A DNA stretch of 31,915 nucleotides, from the NCBI GenBank assembly GCA_002361335.1, contig DESS01000145.1, forward strand, positions 1 through 31,915, given 5' to 3'. The stretch comes from Richelia sp. UBA3308. GTDB taxonomy: Bacteria > Cyanobacteriota > Cyanobacteriia > Cyanobacteriales > Nostocaceae. The position numbers and the translations under genes were made by a program. Positions 8,095 to 17,111 of the stretch are shown piece after piece. Each line of letters opens with the position of its first letter. Position 1 is the stretch's first letter. The notes under the pieces are model-generated. The model was given only the letters and a program-made list of their open reading frames with translations, did not search any database and was not told the origin of the DNA.

Positions 8095-8282
8095 GTCTTG
8101 TCTCCTTGTCCCCTGATTTCTAAGTCGGGGAATGGGCATTGGGCATTGGAGAAAGAATATTACGACTTAGATAATTGGTGGTAAAGATTGTTTTTCCTTT
8201 ATGGACTTAATTCTTAATTCTTCATTCTCAATTCTTGATTTGGACTTCCTTGTCCCTTTATAAAAAATAGGAGTAGTTAAAA

Positions 8283-9863
8283 GTGTCAAAGGCGGCTCGC
8301 CCCCCATTATTTCTAACAATAGCAGCAGTCGTGGTTGCGATCGCGATCGCCTTGCCGTTGTTTTATCTGGTGATTCGTGCATTTGCTGCTGGTGGGGAGG
8401 AGTTATGGCAATTATTTACCCGCCAACAAAATCTGATAATTTTGTTCAATAGTATTGTTTTGATGGCGGCTGTAGCGTTGTTATCTGCCCTGATTTCTGT
8501 ACCCTTGGCATTTTTAACAGTACGAACGGATTTACCACAGCGGCGTTTTTGGTTAATAGTAACCACATTGCCTTTAGCTGTTCCTAGCTACGTTGGCAGC
8601 TTTGCATTAATTGGGGCTTTTGCACCGAGGGGCAGTTTTCTACAACTTCTACTCGAACCTTTGGGTGTGGAAGAATTACCTTCTATCTATGGTTGGTTTG
8701 GTGCAATTTTTGCATTAACTTTGTTTACCTATCCCTACATGTTGTTAAGTCTGCGATCGGCATTGCAAGGGTTAGACCCTTCTTTGGAAGAAGCCGCTCG
8801 CAGTATGGGTTACAACAGTAGAGAAACTTTTTTTAAAATCGTTTTACCACAGTTATATCCATCGTTAATTGCCGGGGGTTTATTGGTAGCATTGTATGCT
8901 TTGCGAGACTTCGGAACCCCTTCCTTAATGCAATTTGATGCTTTTACCCAGGCAATTTTTATTCAATATCAAGCCAGTTTTAACCGCGATGCTGCGGCGG
9001 CTTTATCTTTGATGTTGGTAACTATAGTAATGTTTATCTTGTGGCTGGAATATCGAATGCGTTCCCGTGCAGCTTATTACACTCGGGGTTCGGCATCATT
9101 TCGTCGAGTCAAGCTTGTTAAGTTGGGGGCATGGAAGTTACCAGCCCTTGCTTTTTGCATGGTTATTACTTTTTTGGGTGTGGTATTACCAGTAATCACA
9201 ATTATATTTTGGTTAATTCAGGGATTTTTAACCGAATACGAATTTATTGACTTAGTGCAACCAACCTTTAATTCAATTACCGCAGCAGGTTTAGCAGCAA
9301 TTGTCACCACTTTATTTGCCTTACCAATTGCCATATTATCAGTCCGGTTTCCATCTAAAATTATTGCTGTAGTTGAGCGTTCAACATATATTTGTTTTGG
9401 CGTACCGGGAATTGTTGTAGCATTATCATTGGTGTTTTTTGGTGCAAATTATTTACCGATTTTATATCAAACTTTACCAATGTTAATTTTTGCCTATTTG
9501 ATATTATTTTTACAACAATCAGTGGGAACGGTGCGTACTTCGTTATTACAGGTAAATCCTAAAGTTGAAGAAGCGGCGCGTAGCTTAGGTAAATCATCCT
9601 GGGAGACGTTAAAAGAAGTCACCATACCTTTAGTAACTCCGGGTATTTTAAGCGGTACAGTATTAGTATTTCTCACAGCAATGAAAGAATTACCAGCCAC
9701 TATGCTGTTATCACCAATAGGCTTTGATACCTTAGCGGTAGAAATTTGGAAAGCTACAGAGAATGTCGATTTTGCCGATGCTGCAGCAGCTTCGTTAATG
9801 ATATTGATAGTATCTATGGCTTCAACATTTTTTGTACTATCCCAAGAAAAAGGGAATAGGTAA
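8283..9863 (+). CDS. futB: FutB-like ferric-iron ABC transporter permease
   Basis: A 526-residue inner-membrane permease that forms the iron channel of the Fut system. It is a fused double permease with about 12 membrane helices in two halves, each with a cytoplasmic EAA loop that docks the ATPase: EEAARSMGYNSRETFFKIVL (about 157-176) and EEAARSLGKSSWETLKEVTI. This length and duplication are normal for FutB/FbpB-type permeases. The start is the GTG at 8283, with AGGAG 11 bases upstream. HIP1 sites overlap in its first codons (GCGATCGCGATCGC). It lies 226 bp after futA and 272 bp before the ATPase gene; both gaps carry short tandem repeats. Confidence 0.92.
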   Translation: MSKAARPPLFLTIAAVVVAIAIALPLFYLVIRAFAAGGEELWQLFTRQQNLIILFNSIVLMAAVALLSALISVPLAFLTVRTDLPQRRFWLIVTTLPLAVPSYVGSFALIGAFAPRGSFLQLLLEPLGVEELPSIYGWFGAIFALTLFTYPYMLLSLRSALQGLDPSLEEAARSMGYNSRETFFKIVLPQLYPSLIAGGLLVALYALRDFGTPSLMQFDAFTQAIFIQYQASFNRDAAAALSLMLVTIVMFILWLEYRMRSRAAYYTRGSASFRRVKLVKLGAWKLPALAFCMVITFLGVVLPVITIIFWLIQGFLTEYEFIDLVQPTFNSITAAGLAAIVTTLFALPIAILSVRFPSKIIAVVERSTYICFGVPGIVVALSLVFFGANYLPILYQTLPMLIFAYLILFLQQSVGTVRTSLLQVNPKVEEAARSLGKSSWETLKEVTIPLVTPGILSGTVLVFLTAMKELPATMLLSPIGFDTLAVEIWKATENVDFADAAAASLMILIVSMASTFFVLSQEKGNR

Positions 9864-9870
9864 TAGGGAT

Positions 9871-9949
9871 GGGGAGACAAGGGGACAAGGGGACAAGGAG
9901 ACAAGGGGACAAGGAGGGGACAAGGGGACAAGGGGACAAGGGGACAAGA
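9871..9949. repeat. Short tandem repeat array (GGGGACAA)n
   Basis: About ten units of GGGGACAA or GGAGACAA directly follow the permease stop codon. The G-rich strand is the coding strand of the operon, so it would be present in a read-through mRNA. Confidence 0.85.
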
Positions 9950-10041
9950 CAATTCTAAATTCTGATCACTGATTAAATTGATTACACCGATTTCACGGAT
10001 AATTGTTGATTAAATCCTAATTCTTAACTCATAACTCAGGA

Positions 10042-10119
10042 GAAAATTATAAATTATAAATTATAAATTATAAATTCTAAATTCTAAATTCTAAATTCTA
10101 AATTCTAAATTCTAAATTC
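10042..10119. repeat. Short tandem repeat array between a ribosome site and futC
   Basis: Four AAATTAT heptamers run into about seven AAATTCT heptamers. A strong CAGGAG (10037-10042) stands immediately before the array, while the likely ATG of the ATPase gene is at 10136, after the array, where only a weak TAGG is present. Array expansion may have separated the original ribosome site from the start codon; this is inference. Confidence 0.8.
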
Positions 10120-10135
10120 ATTGCCCTATAGGCTT

Positions 10136-11188
10136 ATGCAAGAAGAAATTCTCAGGTTACAAAATATAACTAAATTATTTGCAGGAAGTAAGATTCCTGC
10201 GGTGAATAATGTCTCTTTGAGATTAAAAGAAGGAGATATACTAGGTTTATTAGGTCCTTCCGGTTGTGGTAAAACAACTTTGTTGCGAATCGTTGGCGGC
10301 TTTGAATATCCGCAAACGGGAGAAGTTATAATTGGTAAAAACAAAGTTTATTGTCCTGTTACTTGGATTCCACCAGAAAAACGGGATGTTGGAATTGTGT
10401 TTCAAGATTATGCACTTTTCCCCCATCTAACGGTAACCGAAAACGTTGCTTTTGGGTTAAAAAACTCTAATCAAATAAGCCTAAAACAAAGAGTTTCGGA
10501 AGTTTTAAACTTAGTAAAACTGGAAAATTTCGGAAAACGTTATCCTTACGAACTTTCTGGAGGGCAGCAGCAACGAGTCGCCTTAGCTCGTGCTTTAGCA
10601 CCCAAACCAAAACTGATGCTTTTGGACGAACCATTGTCTAATCTTGATATCCAAGTTAGATTACAATTGCGAGAAGAAATCCGAGATATTCTCAAATTTG
10701 CTGGAACTTCGGCAATTTTTATTACCCACGATCAAGAAGAAGCTTTAGCAATTGCAGATGTAGTAGGGGTGATGCGCCAAGGACACTTAGAACAAATTGG
10801 CACACCAGAACTAATTTATAGCCATCCGATATCGCGGTTTGTTGCGGAATTTGTAACCCAAGCCAACTTTTTACCCGCTCTTCGTCAAGGTAATCTTTGG
10901 CAAACAGAAATTGGTACTTTTGAACTAGAAGAGAATCATGCCCAGGATAGAGGGGAAATAATGATTCGTCAAGAAGACTTAATTTTAGAAGTCGATGGAG
11001 ATGCTGATGCCGATGCCCAGATCAAGATTACTAGACGGCATTTTTTAGGGCGGGAGTATCGTTATTGTTTACAAACTCCTTCCGGTAGAGAAATTCATGC
11101 TAGAACAATGACTGATATAGTACTACCTGAAGGAACATCTGTAAAACTGTCGATCGCAGATGATGCTGTGAGAATTTTTCCGGAGTGA
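10136..11188 (+). CDS. futC: FutC-like ferric-iron ABC transporter ATPase
   Basis: A 350-residue cytoplasmic ATPase that energises the FutB permease. All nucleotide-binding elements are present in order: Walker A GPSGCGKTT (40-48), Q-loop VFQDYALFPHL (Q90), signature LSGGQQQRVALARAL (from 140), Walker B LMLLDEP (E165), D-loop and switch His198 in FITHDQEEA. The C-terminal part from about 240 is the regulatory/TOBE-like region found in FbpC/FutC proteins, ending ...VRIFPE. The ATG at 10136 places the first strand correctly; an in-frame TTG 15 bases earlier is less likely. It belongs with futA and futB despite the repeat-filled gap. No terminator is obvious, but a GTACGGGC/GCCCGTAC hairpin lies 55 bases after the stop. 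Confidence 0.9.
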   Translation: MQEEILRLQNITKLFAGSKIPAVNNVSLRLKEGDILGLLGPSGCGKTTLLRIVGGFEYPQTGEVIIGKNKVYCPVTWIPPEKRDVGIVFQDYALFPHLTVTENVAFGLKNSNQISLKQRVSEVLNLVKLENFGKRYPYELSGGQQQRVALARALAPKPKLMLLDEPLSNLDIQVRLQLREEIRDILKFAGTSAIFITHDQEEALAIADVVGVMRQGHLEQIGTPELIYSHPISRFVAEFVTQANFLPALRQGNLWQTEIGTFELEENHAQDRGEIMIRQEDLILEVDGDADADAQIKITRRHFLGREYRYCLQTPSGREIHARTMTDIVLPEGTSVKLSIADDAVRIFPE

Positions 11189-11242
11189 TTAAGTACAACC
11201 TTCTACGATCGACAACTATAGCTGATTTTATGGGAATTAATT

Positions 11243-11275
11243 GTACGGGCATCCTTGCCCGTACCACAAGAGTTT
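11243..11275. repeat. Dispersed intergenic repeat, short copy
   Basis: GTACGGGC-ATCCTT-GCCCGTAC forms a perfect eight-pair hairpin followed by CACAAGAGTTT, the same tail as the repeats at 484-535 and 17060-17111. It may serve as a weak transcription end for futC. Confidence 0.6.
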
Positions 11276-11466
11276 GGTATTTTATATTTTTTGCGCTTGC
11301 TTTGGTTTTATAAAAAAGGTTCTTCAGTACATAGGGCAGCTAAAAATATAGCTTAAAAGCTTGAAATCCAACAATGAGAAATGTTACTAACTTTATAAAT
11401 TACATTGATAGTAAATACTATTTTTTATTAAGAGTTCGCCCCCTCAACCCTATTCCCTATAAAGCT

Positions 11467-11658
11467 TTATTCTTTAACAGCAGAGGAGCTTGATTTAGCC
11501 AGATAAATCCCCAATAAAACGATAGTAAATGCCGCCCCGTTTAAAACACTCAAGCTTTCTGAGAAAATCATCCAACCCAAAATTGCACTCATTATGGGTG
11601 ACAGTAGTAGGCTAACAGCAACGAATCCTGAAGACAAACCCTTAAGGCAATAATTCAA
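11467..11658 (-). pseudogene. EamA/DMT transporter remnant (C-terminal end only)
   Basis: About 63 codons remain. The translated segment CLKGLSSGFVAVSLLLSPI and the following AILGWMIFSESLS and LLGIYLAKS match the last two to three helices of EamA (drug/metabolite transporter) proteins, which normally have ten helices and about 300 residues. The 5' part is missing: the homology stops at about 11658, where a tnpA fragment on the other strand begins. A transposition-linked deletion is the simplest explanation. Confidence 0.7.
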
Positions 11659-11659
11659 A

Positions 11660-11878
11660 ATACTGTTAGACTTCCATCCTAAAAACTCAATTGCTGCGGT
11701 GGTAGGAAGTTTAAAAAGTTCTACTGCCCGTATGCTAAAAAAAGAGTTCCCCGAAGAAGTTAGAAAACATTATTGGGGCAAGGTTTCCTTTTGGTCAAAC
11801 TCCTACTACGTGGCATCTTGCGGTGGTGCGCCGATTGATGTTTTAAAGAAATATATCCAAAACCAAGCTACACCCTGA
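11660..11878 (+). pseudogene. IS200/IS605 transposase TnpA remnant (C-terminal end)
   Basis: The reading frame that starts ILLDFHPKNSIAAVVGSLKS and ends VLKKYIQNQATP before a TGA at 11876 matches the C-terminal half of IS200-type Y1 transposases. It includes the LKKEFPEEVR, W-x-x-SYYVASCGG and I-x-x-YI-x-x-Q segments. The HUH motif and most of the N-terminus are absent, so it cannot be active. The catalytic-tyrosine helix region is present, but no start codon context remains. It abuts the truncated EamA gene. Confidence 0.75.
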
Positions 11879-11930
11879 CGCGCTATCCTTCCCCAATCCG
11901 CTGCGCTGAGATTGGGGACTGCCGCGCTAT
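11879..11930 (+). mobile_element. Hairpin just after the tnpA remnant, possible IS200/IS605 right end
   Basis: TCCCCAATC (11890-11898) and GATTGGGGA (11910-11918) form a perfect nine-pair stem with an 11-base loop. The octamer CGCGCTAT occurs as a direct repeat on both sides (11879-11886 and 11923-11930). Subterminal hairpins just after tnpA are what Y1 transposases recognise. Confidence 0.45.
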
Positions 11931-12001
11931 ATGTTCAAAATTGACGACTCAGCTTCTTTATCCAGCAAAATCCGGCTTTTGGGCAAAGGGTATTTCATAT
12001 A

Positions 12002-12029
12002 AGAAGTGAGTGGTGGCTGACTCACTTCT
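12002..12029. repeat. Perfect inverted repeat
   Basis: AGAAGTGAGT and ACTCACTTCT form a ten-pair stem with an eight-base loop (GGTGGCTG). No T-run follows, so it is not a standard terminator. The surrounding 11931-12289 has no gene that I can support. It also has an AAGGTTG/CAACCTT pair near 12188 and 12223, and a run of eight G at 12236-12243. Confidence 0.5.
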
Positions 12030-12289
12030 ACAAAGTAGAATAATTATCATTTTTTAAATTAGTTGATTTTATCTTAAAGTTTTCATGAATGTTAATTTTT
12101 ATACCTAAGAACTGTGTTTATTTAGTAATCATGAGAGAAGAAGGCATTGCTGAATGTATGAATTTAGATTCAGATACCTTGTAATGCAAGGTTGAAACAG
12201 GGGCTCGGACACCGGCATTGCCCAACCTTGGCGGCGGGGGGGGCTTGATTTGGCGAGAAAACGAGTTTTTGTATTAAAAAAACGCAAAA

Positions 12290-15200
12290 ATGAAGAATTT
12301 AGACATCGGCTTTGAAGTTGACGCAGACATCATTGGTGGTAGACGAATAGAAGGCGATGCCAATGCGAGCGATCCGGATAGCGCCAGAGCGATTGGGGTT
12401 GAAAATGCTGAATTCGGTAACGCAACTGATGGCTTTTTAGTCGATCTCAATCGCGGCCGTGACACGATAGAGGGAGCAGCCACTGCTGAAGCTGGAGAAG
12501 AAGCTTTTGCTGACGGTATCCGCAACAAAGGAGAAATTGACCTGGGAAATGGATTTGACTTGTTGAAGGGTACAGGTTCAGCAACAACTACCGGAAATGG
12601 GCAGGCAACCATTGCCACTGGTATTAATAGTACTGATCGCGGTGTAATTAAAACTGGTAATGGCGATGATATTCTTGAAGGTGAAGCCAATGCTACAGGT
12701 CAGGATAATGTAGGTGCTTTTGCTGTTTTAGTCACCAATGTGGATACTGGAAAAAATGACGATACGATTAAGGGCACAGCCACCGCAAATGGGGTGACTA
12801 CAACCGATGCTCGTGGGGTTTCCGTTGGTTTCTCCGATATTGATGATGATACAATCGCTAACCCAGAGTTTGCCGATGAGCCTCCTACTATTAGTGGCAC
12901 TCCTGAAGTTGGTAATCTGATTACAGGTAACGGTAACGATACAATAGAGGGTGAGGCGAAGGTAATTGTTGAAGCACAAAATGGTGACGAGATTTTCTTT
13001 GCAGGGGCAAACGGTATCGTTAACGACGGTGGAAGTATCCAACAATTAGAAACTCTGTTAGCAACCATTGGTAAGGATCTGACTAACTTCACTGGAGAAG
13101 ATGTCGAGCAGATTATCGACCAACTCGAAACCAGTACTATAGATACAGGTTTTAATGACGATGCTCTAATCGCTAATGTTGAGCTAAATGTTTCTCAAGT
13201 TGGCGAGGGGGCGGATTCTGACCTGGAAGTGATTGGTGATGGAATCGAGAATGCCGGTCAATTGTTGTTAGGTGCTGGTAATGATTCTGTTAATTCTACT
13301 GTTTCGGTAACAACTACTATTAGTGGTGCCAAGGGTCTAGCTGATGCTCTCGACAATAGTAGTGTGGGTATCATTACAGGTCTAAATCTAGAAACAAATA
13401 ATCAGACCCTATTCGACTTGGGATTAGGGGATGATACTTTCACTAGTAATGTTTTCGCCACAGCAGTGGACGATCTATCAGCAGCCGATGGTCTGGGTAA
13501 CCGGGGGGTCTTTGTTGCAGGTGGTGGAAATGACACCTTCAACTTGACTTCTGTATCTGAATTCGTTCTTAAAAACGAGAATGACAATGAACAGCAAGAA
13601 GGGATTGCTGACGGTTGGGAAAACCGCAGTCGTGTCTTTTTGGACGATCCAGAAGGTAAGACTCGGGGGAATGACTCCGTTACCACTAGCGCTACAGCAT
13701 CCGGTGAAGGTGTTTTAACGATTGCTGAAGGACTAGAAACTCGCGAGTTCTTTGATGCAGGGCGCGGTGATGACTCTTTCAACCTAAATGGTTTGGCAAC
13801 TACTGGTGTAGGAGCATTAGCAGATAACCTCACCCAAGCTGCTGGATTACAAACTGAGCAGATTGACTCTGGTGAATTCCTCCTTGGTACAGGTGACAAC
13901 TCAGTTATTGGTAATGCCACAGCAAAATCTAAAGCTGTAGCTGGCTTAGATGATGACGGAGGTGAATTTACCCCTTCTACTTTTGCCTTTGGTATTACCC
14001 AGATGACTGCTGATGCTAACAATGCTAATGATGTAGGGGAATTTTTAGCAGGCAATGGCAATGATACATTGGAGGGTACTTCTGAGGCAACTGGCGAACA
14101 AGATGTTGCTGCTTTTGGTTTATTATTCTCTAACGCCAACCTTGGTAATGGTTTAAATAGCCTCAAGGGTAATGCTACTGCACAGAGTAAAGTTTCTGCT
14201 CTTGCAACTGGTATTTCAGTTGGAACTGATGATGTTTTCTTAAAGACTAACTCTTTAGATAGGGAATATGGTCTTGCAGCTGAAGCTGGTATTTTAAGGA
14301 CGGGGGCTGATAAAGATTTAATAGAAGGTGTTGCTAATGTTACTGCTAACGGCAATGCCTTAATTGACAGTGAAGCCAACGGTATACTAGTTGAAAAAGG
14401 TAGTACTTTTAACACCAACAATGGTGCTGATACAGTTAAAGGTACTGCTAAAGCTAGTAGTATTGGTACTTCTGCTGATTCTGGATTTGCCGTTCTGGCT
14501 GATGGTATTGAGAACAAGGGTACATTTAATACTGGCGCTGGTGATGACAAAATTGTGGCTGAGGCAGAAGCTGAATCTATCAATAATGCAGCAATTACTA
14601 ATGCTCTAAGCAATGTCGGTGATTTCCTAACAAGAAGTGGAGCAGATTCAATTACTGCCACAGCAGTTAGTAAAGCTTCTGGTACAAATGGTGACACAGC
14701 TATAGCTGATGCCATTGATAACCGGGGCGTATTAAAGACTGGTGGTGGTGATGATAAAATTATTGCTACTGCTACCGCTCACGCAAAAAATGGTTCTGCT
14801 TCCGCAAATGCTATCAACCAGAATGAAGAAGCTGGCAGCCAAATTAATTTAGGTAATGGAAATGACATGATTGTCGCAGAAGCCAGTGCTTTTTCTGACG
14901 GCGATATCAATGCGATCGCTATATTTGGCGGAACTATAAACGCGGGTAATGGTGCAGACAACATCCGCGCTCGCAGTAACGATAACCTTATTGGTTCCAA
15001 TGGCAAATTTGAGCTTGATGGTGGTCAAGGTTTTGGCGGTGATGTCAAGCTCAACATGGGAGCTGGTAATGACACTCTGTTGGGTTTCGGTGATGGTATC
15101 GCTAATGGTGGTGCTGGAATTGACACTCTACAGTTTGAGTTCTCTTTGCGTGACTTTATCCATGGTGGTGGCTCAATCGAACTATCCAAAAACTCCGCTA

Positions 15201-15436
15201 TTTTTACCTTTGGCGATGTCACCTATGAGACTAGAAATTTTGAACTAGTTCAATTCAATGCTAACTTTGAAAACGATAGTGTTGCTGATGAATTTACACT
15301 AGCTCTTGGTGTTAGCAATGGAGTTTCTGCTTCCCTCGAACTTGCTGATGCTCTTCAATTTACCAAGGAATTTAATAGTCCTGAGGATCTAGTCCAATTT
15401 GTTGAGCAATTTGAAGCTCAAAGTAGGATTATATAA
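12290..15436 (+). CDS. Large RTX-like repeat protein
   Basis: A 1048-residue acidic protein made almost wholly of about 22 degenerate repeats of 30-55 residues. Each has a hydrophobic residue, then x-T-G-N/A-G-x-D-D/T-I, then a run of alternating small residues such as EGEANAT, then a variable spacer and an A-D-G-I-x-N-x-G close. Clear examples are IKTGNGDDILEGEANATG, FNTGAGDDKIVAEAEAES and LKTGGGDDKIIATATAHA. The GxGxD cores resemble calcium-binding RTX nonapeptides but occur once per unit rather than in tandem, and the alternating pattern suggests a stacked beta-roll or beta-helix. There is no Sec signal; the last 90 residues (from about FIHGGGSIEL) are non-repetitive and may hold a type I secretion signal. 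A calcium-binding exported or surface protein is inference. The ATG at 12290 has no strong ribosome site. Confidence 0.75.
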   Translation: MKNLDIGFEVDADIIGGRRIEGDANASDPDSARAIGVENAEFGNATDGFLVDLNRGRDTIEGAATAEAGEEAFADGIRNKGEIDLGNGFDLLKGTGSATTTGNGQATIATGINSTDRGVIKTGNGDDILEGEANATGQDNVGAFAVLVTNVDTGKNDDTIKGTATANGVTTTDARGVSVGFSDIDDDTIANPEFADEPPTISGTPEVGNLITGNGNDTIEGEAKVIVEAQNGDEIFFAGANGIVNDGGSIQQLETLLATIGKDLTNFTGEDVEQIIDQLETSTIDTGFNDDALIANVELNVSQVGEGADSDLEVIGDGIENAGQLLLGAGNDSVNSTVSVTTTISGAKGLADALDNSSVGIITGLNLETNNQTLFDLGLGDDTFTSNVFATAVDDLSAADGLGNRGVFVAGGGNDTFNLTSVSEFVLKNENDNEQQEGIADGWENRSRVFLDDPEGKTRGNDSVTTSATASGEGVLTIAEGLETREFFDAGRGDDSFNLNGLATTGVGALADNLTQAAGLQTEQIDSGEFLLGTGDNSVIGNATAKSKAVAGLDDDGGEFTPSTFAFGITQMTADANNANDVGEFLAGNGNDTLEGTSEATGEQDVAAFGLLFSNANLGNGLNSLKGNATAQSKVSALATGISVGTDDVFLKTNSLDREYGLAAEAGILRTGADKDLIEGVANVTANGNALIDSEANGILVEKGSTFNTNNGADTVKGTAKASSIGTSADSGFAVLADGIENKGTFNTGAGDDKIVAEAEAESINNAAITNALSNVGDFLTRSGADSITATAVSKASGTNGDTAIADAIDNRGVLKTGGGDDKIIATATAHAKNGSASANAINQNEEAGSQINLGNGNDMIVAEASAFSDGDINAIAIFGGTINAGNGADNIRARSNDNLIGSNGKFELDGGQGFGGDVKLNMGAGNDTLLGFGDGIANGGAGIDTLQFEFSLRDFIHGGGSIELSKNSAIFTFGDVTYETRNFELVQFNANFENDSVADEFTLALGVSNGVSASLELADALQFTKEFNSPEDLVQFVEQFEAQSRII

Positions 15437-15508
15437 GGCATAAAAACTCTAGAAGGTAGGTTTAGTAAAGGATGTGGAGTGAGCGGGCGCATCTAATTGT
15501 AAACTATG

Positions 15509-15542
15509 GAGAGGGTGTGCCCTCGTACCCTCTCAAGTTTTT
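15509..15542 (+). terminator. Terminator after the RTX-like gene
   Basis: GAGAGGGT and ACCCTCTC pair around the loop GTGCCCTCGT, then AAG and TTTTT. It lies about 70 bases after the RTX-like stop codon. Confidence 0.7.
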
Positions 15543-15711
15543 CTGAGTCATCTTAGTTTAACGTGGATAAGTATTGACATATCTCCTATGACACAAGAGA
15601 GATACTTCAAAAAGATTAGTCGCTTGGAAAATTTTCTATATAACGATATCATATCAAGTTCCGCTAATTACTTACTATATAACCCTATTGAAAAGATGAC
15701 CGTTATTAACT

Positions 15712-15812
15712 ACTACTCATGAATAGTTATTACTTATTAATCATGAATAGTTATTACTTATTAATCATGAATAGTTATTACTTATTACTTATTACTTATT
15801 ACTTATTACTTA
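15712..15812. repeat. Short tandem repeats: 24-bp unit x3 then ATTACTT x5
   Basis: A 24-base unit (ATGAATAGTTATTACTTATT plus AATC) is repeated from 15719, the third copy partial, followed by ATTACTT heptamers up to 15812. An apparent Tyr/Leu-rich ORF here only reflects the repeat. Confidence 0.85.
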
Positions 15813-15851
15813 GCCTCCACAGATATGATAAGTGTTTAAGCGAACGTGATA

Positions 15852-16838
15852 TCAACCTCCAATTTGTGACATGGTGCGAAAATAAGCACCATTTGTTCCC
15901 CTATCTCGTTCTTTAAAATTAATCTCTTCTTTGAGAAATAATAAATTTCCTACTTGTTCTTTTAATTGATAAGAATCAACTCCATTACGTAAAGCATCTT
16001 TTAAATTAATTTGACCAGTTTCATTTAACAAACAAGGGCGCAACCAACCATCAGCAGATAAACGGATGCGATTGCATTTGTCGCAAAAACATTCTGACAT
16101 TTGGGAAATAAATCCTAAAGTACCTTTAGCACCAGGAATTTTAAATACATCTGCCGGACCATTTCCTTTTATACTAGATTCAATTAAACCAAATTTTTGG
16201 GAAATACGATCGCGCAATTCTGCGGAAGGAATCCAAGCAGTTTCATCAAATAACTTATTATTACCAATTGGCATAAATTCAATAAAACGAACGTGCCAAT
16301 TACGCTCAATTGTTAAAGCTGCTAAATCGAGAATCTCCCCATCATTTATGCCTCGAATTACTACTACATTTAGCTTTAAAGGATTGAAACCAACCTCATA
16401 CGCTGTTTGAATTCCTTGCCAAGTCTGCTGCCAGCGGGATTTTCCCCCATTACCAATCATTTTGTCAAAAATTTCTGGATTAAGGGAATCAAGACTAATA
16501 TTAATACGTCGTAAACCAGCATAAAAAAGTGGTTTCGCTAGCTTTTCTAATAAAAAACCATTAGTTGTCATCCCTAAATCATCACACTGAGGAAGAGAAG
16601 CAACTTCTCCAACAAAATCAACTATCCCAGGACGTAATAATGGTTCCCCTCCTGTAAGACGAAATTTAGTAAATCCTATTGGAATAAAGACTTCTTTAAG
16701 TAAAGTTAATAACTCTTGATAAGTCAGTAATTCCTGTTGTAAAAGATAATCAAGTTTTGCAGCTTCTGGTACGCAATAATGACAGCGAAAGTTACACCGA
16801 TCTATTAAGCTGATACGCAAGTAATCTACTTTATTCAT
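15852..16838 (-). CDS. moaA: GTP 3',8-cyclase MoaA (molybdenum cofactor biosynthesis)
   Basis: A 328-residue radical-SAM enzyme that rearranges GTP to 3',8-cyclo-dihydro-GTP, the first step of molybdopterin synthesis. The radical-SAM cluster motif is C15-x3-C19-x2-C22 (DRCNFRCHYCVPE). The SAM-binding GGEPLLRP follows, then SLDSL. The second, substrate-side cluster is C252-x2-C255-x13-C269 (CDKCNRIRLSADGWLRPC). The C-terminal Gly-Gly (MSQIGG) that MoaA needs for catalysis is intact, so the gene looks fully functional. No other moa genes are near, and there is no clear ribosome site upstream of the ATG at 16838. Confidence 0.96.
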   Translation of the reverse strand: MNKVDYLRISLIDRCNFRCHYCVPEAAKLDYLLQQELLTYQELLTLLKEVFIPIGFTKFRLTGGEPLLRPGIVDFVGEVASLPQCDDLGMTTNGFLLEKLAKPLFYAGLRRINISLDSLNPEIFDKMIGNGGKSRWQQTWQGIQTAYEVGFNPLKLNVVVIRGINDGEILDLAALTIERNWHVRFIEFMPIGNNKLFDETAWIPSAELRDRISQKFGLIESSIKGNGPADVFKIPGAKGTLGFISQMSECFCDKCNRIRLSADGWLRPCLLNETGQINLKDALRNGVDSYQLKEQVGNLLFLKEEINFKERDRGTNGAYFRTMSQIGG

Positions 16839-17059
16839 ATATTTTTATCTATATATTAATTATCAAATTGCTTCAAGATTATAGGTAAAAGCTTTTGATG
16901 TCAAATAGATAATTGAATCAATTGACTAAAGTTGATTTCAATGCAAATAGTCCATGGGTTGCTTGGGAGCATAACTGCTTCAATTCTTGTTTCAATTCTT
17001 GTTTGAACAATTTGCAACATTACTTACAGCAAATTTCATCTCTCGGGAGGTACATTCTT

Positions 17060-17111
17060 ACCAGGCCCCGGATGCCCGTACCACAAGAGTTTAAAAATAT
17101 AGGACTGTACT
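17060..17111. repeat. Dispersed intergenic repeat, copy 2
   Basis: It aligns with 484-535 over 52 bases with five mismatches, in the same orientation. Here the CCGGATGCCCGTACCACAAG core is closer to the hairpin form at 11243. Confidence 0.7.

Noticed and set aside
9494..9952. Minus-strand frame beginning with a Cys-Pro-Leu repeat after the permease gene
   Set aside because: Its N-terminus is only the translated GGGGACAA tandem array and the remainder is antisense to futB.
13402..14715. A 437-codon open frame on the minus strand inside the RTX-like gene
   Set aside because: It is the antisense of a repetitive coding sequence. The translation is Ser/Pro/Ala low complexity with no recognisable family, and the plus-strand gene is better supported.
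15719..15916. Plus-strand frame with repeated MNSYYLLI
   Set aside because: It is the translation of a 24-bp tandem repeat, has no ribosome site and runs into the antisense of moaA.
15852..16838. A molybdenum-cofactor operon around moaA
   Set aside because: No other moa, moe or mob gene is adjacent on either side; moaA stands alone between repeats.
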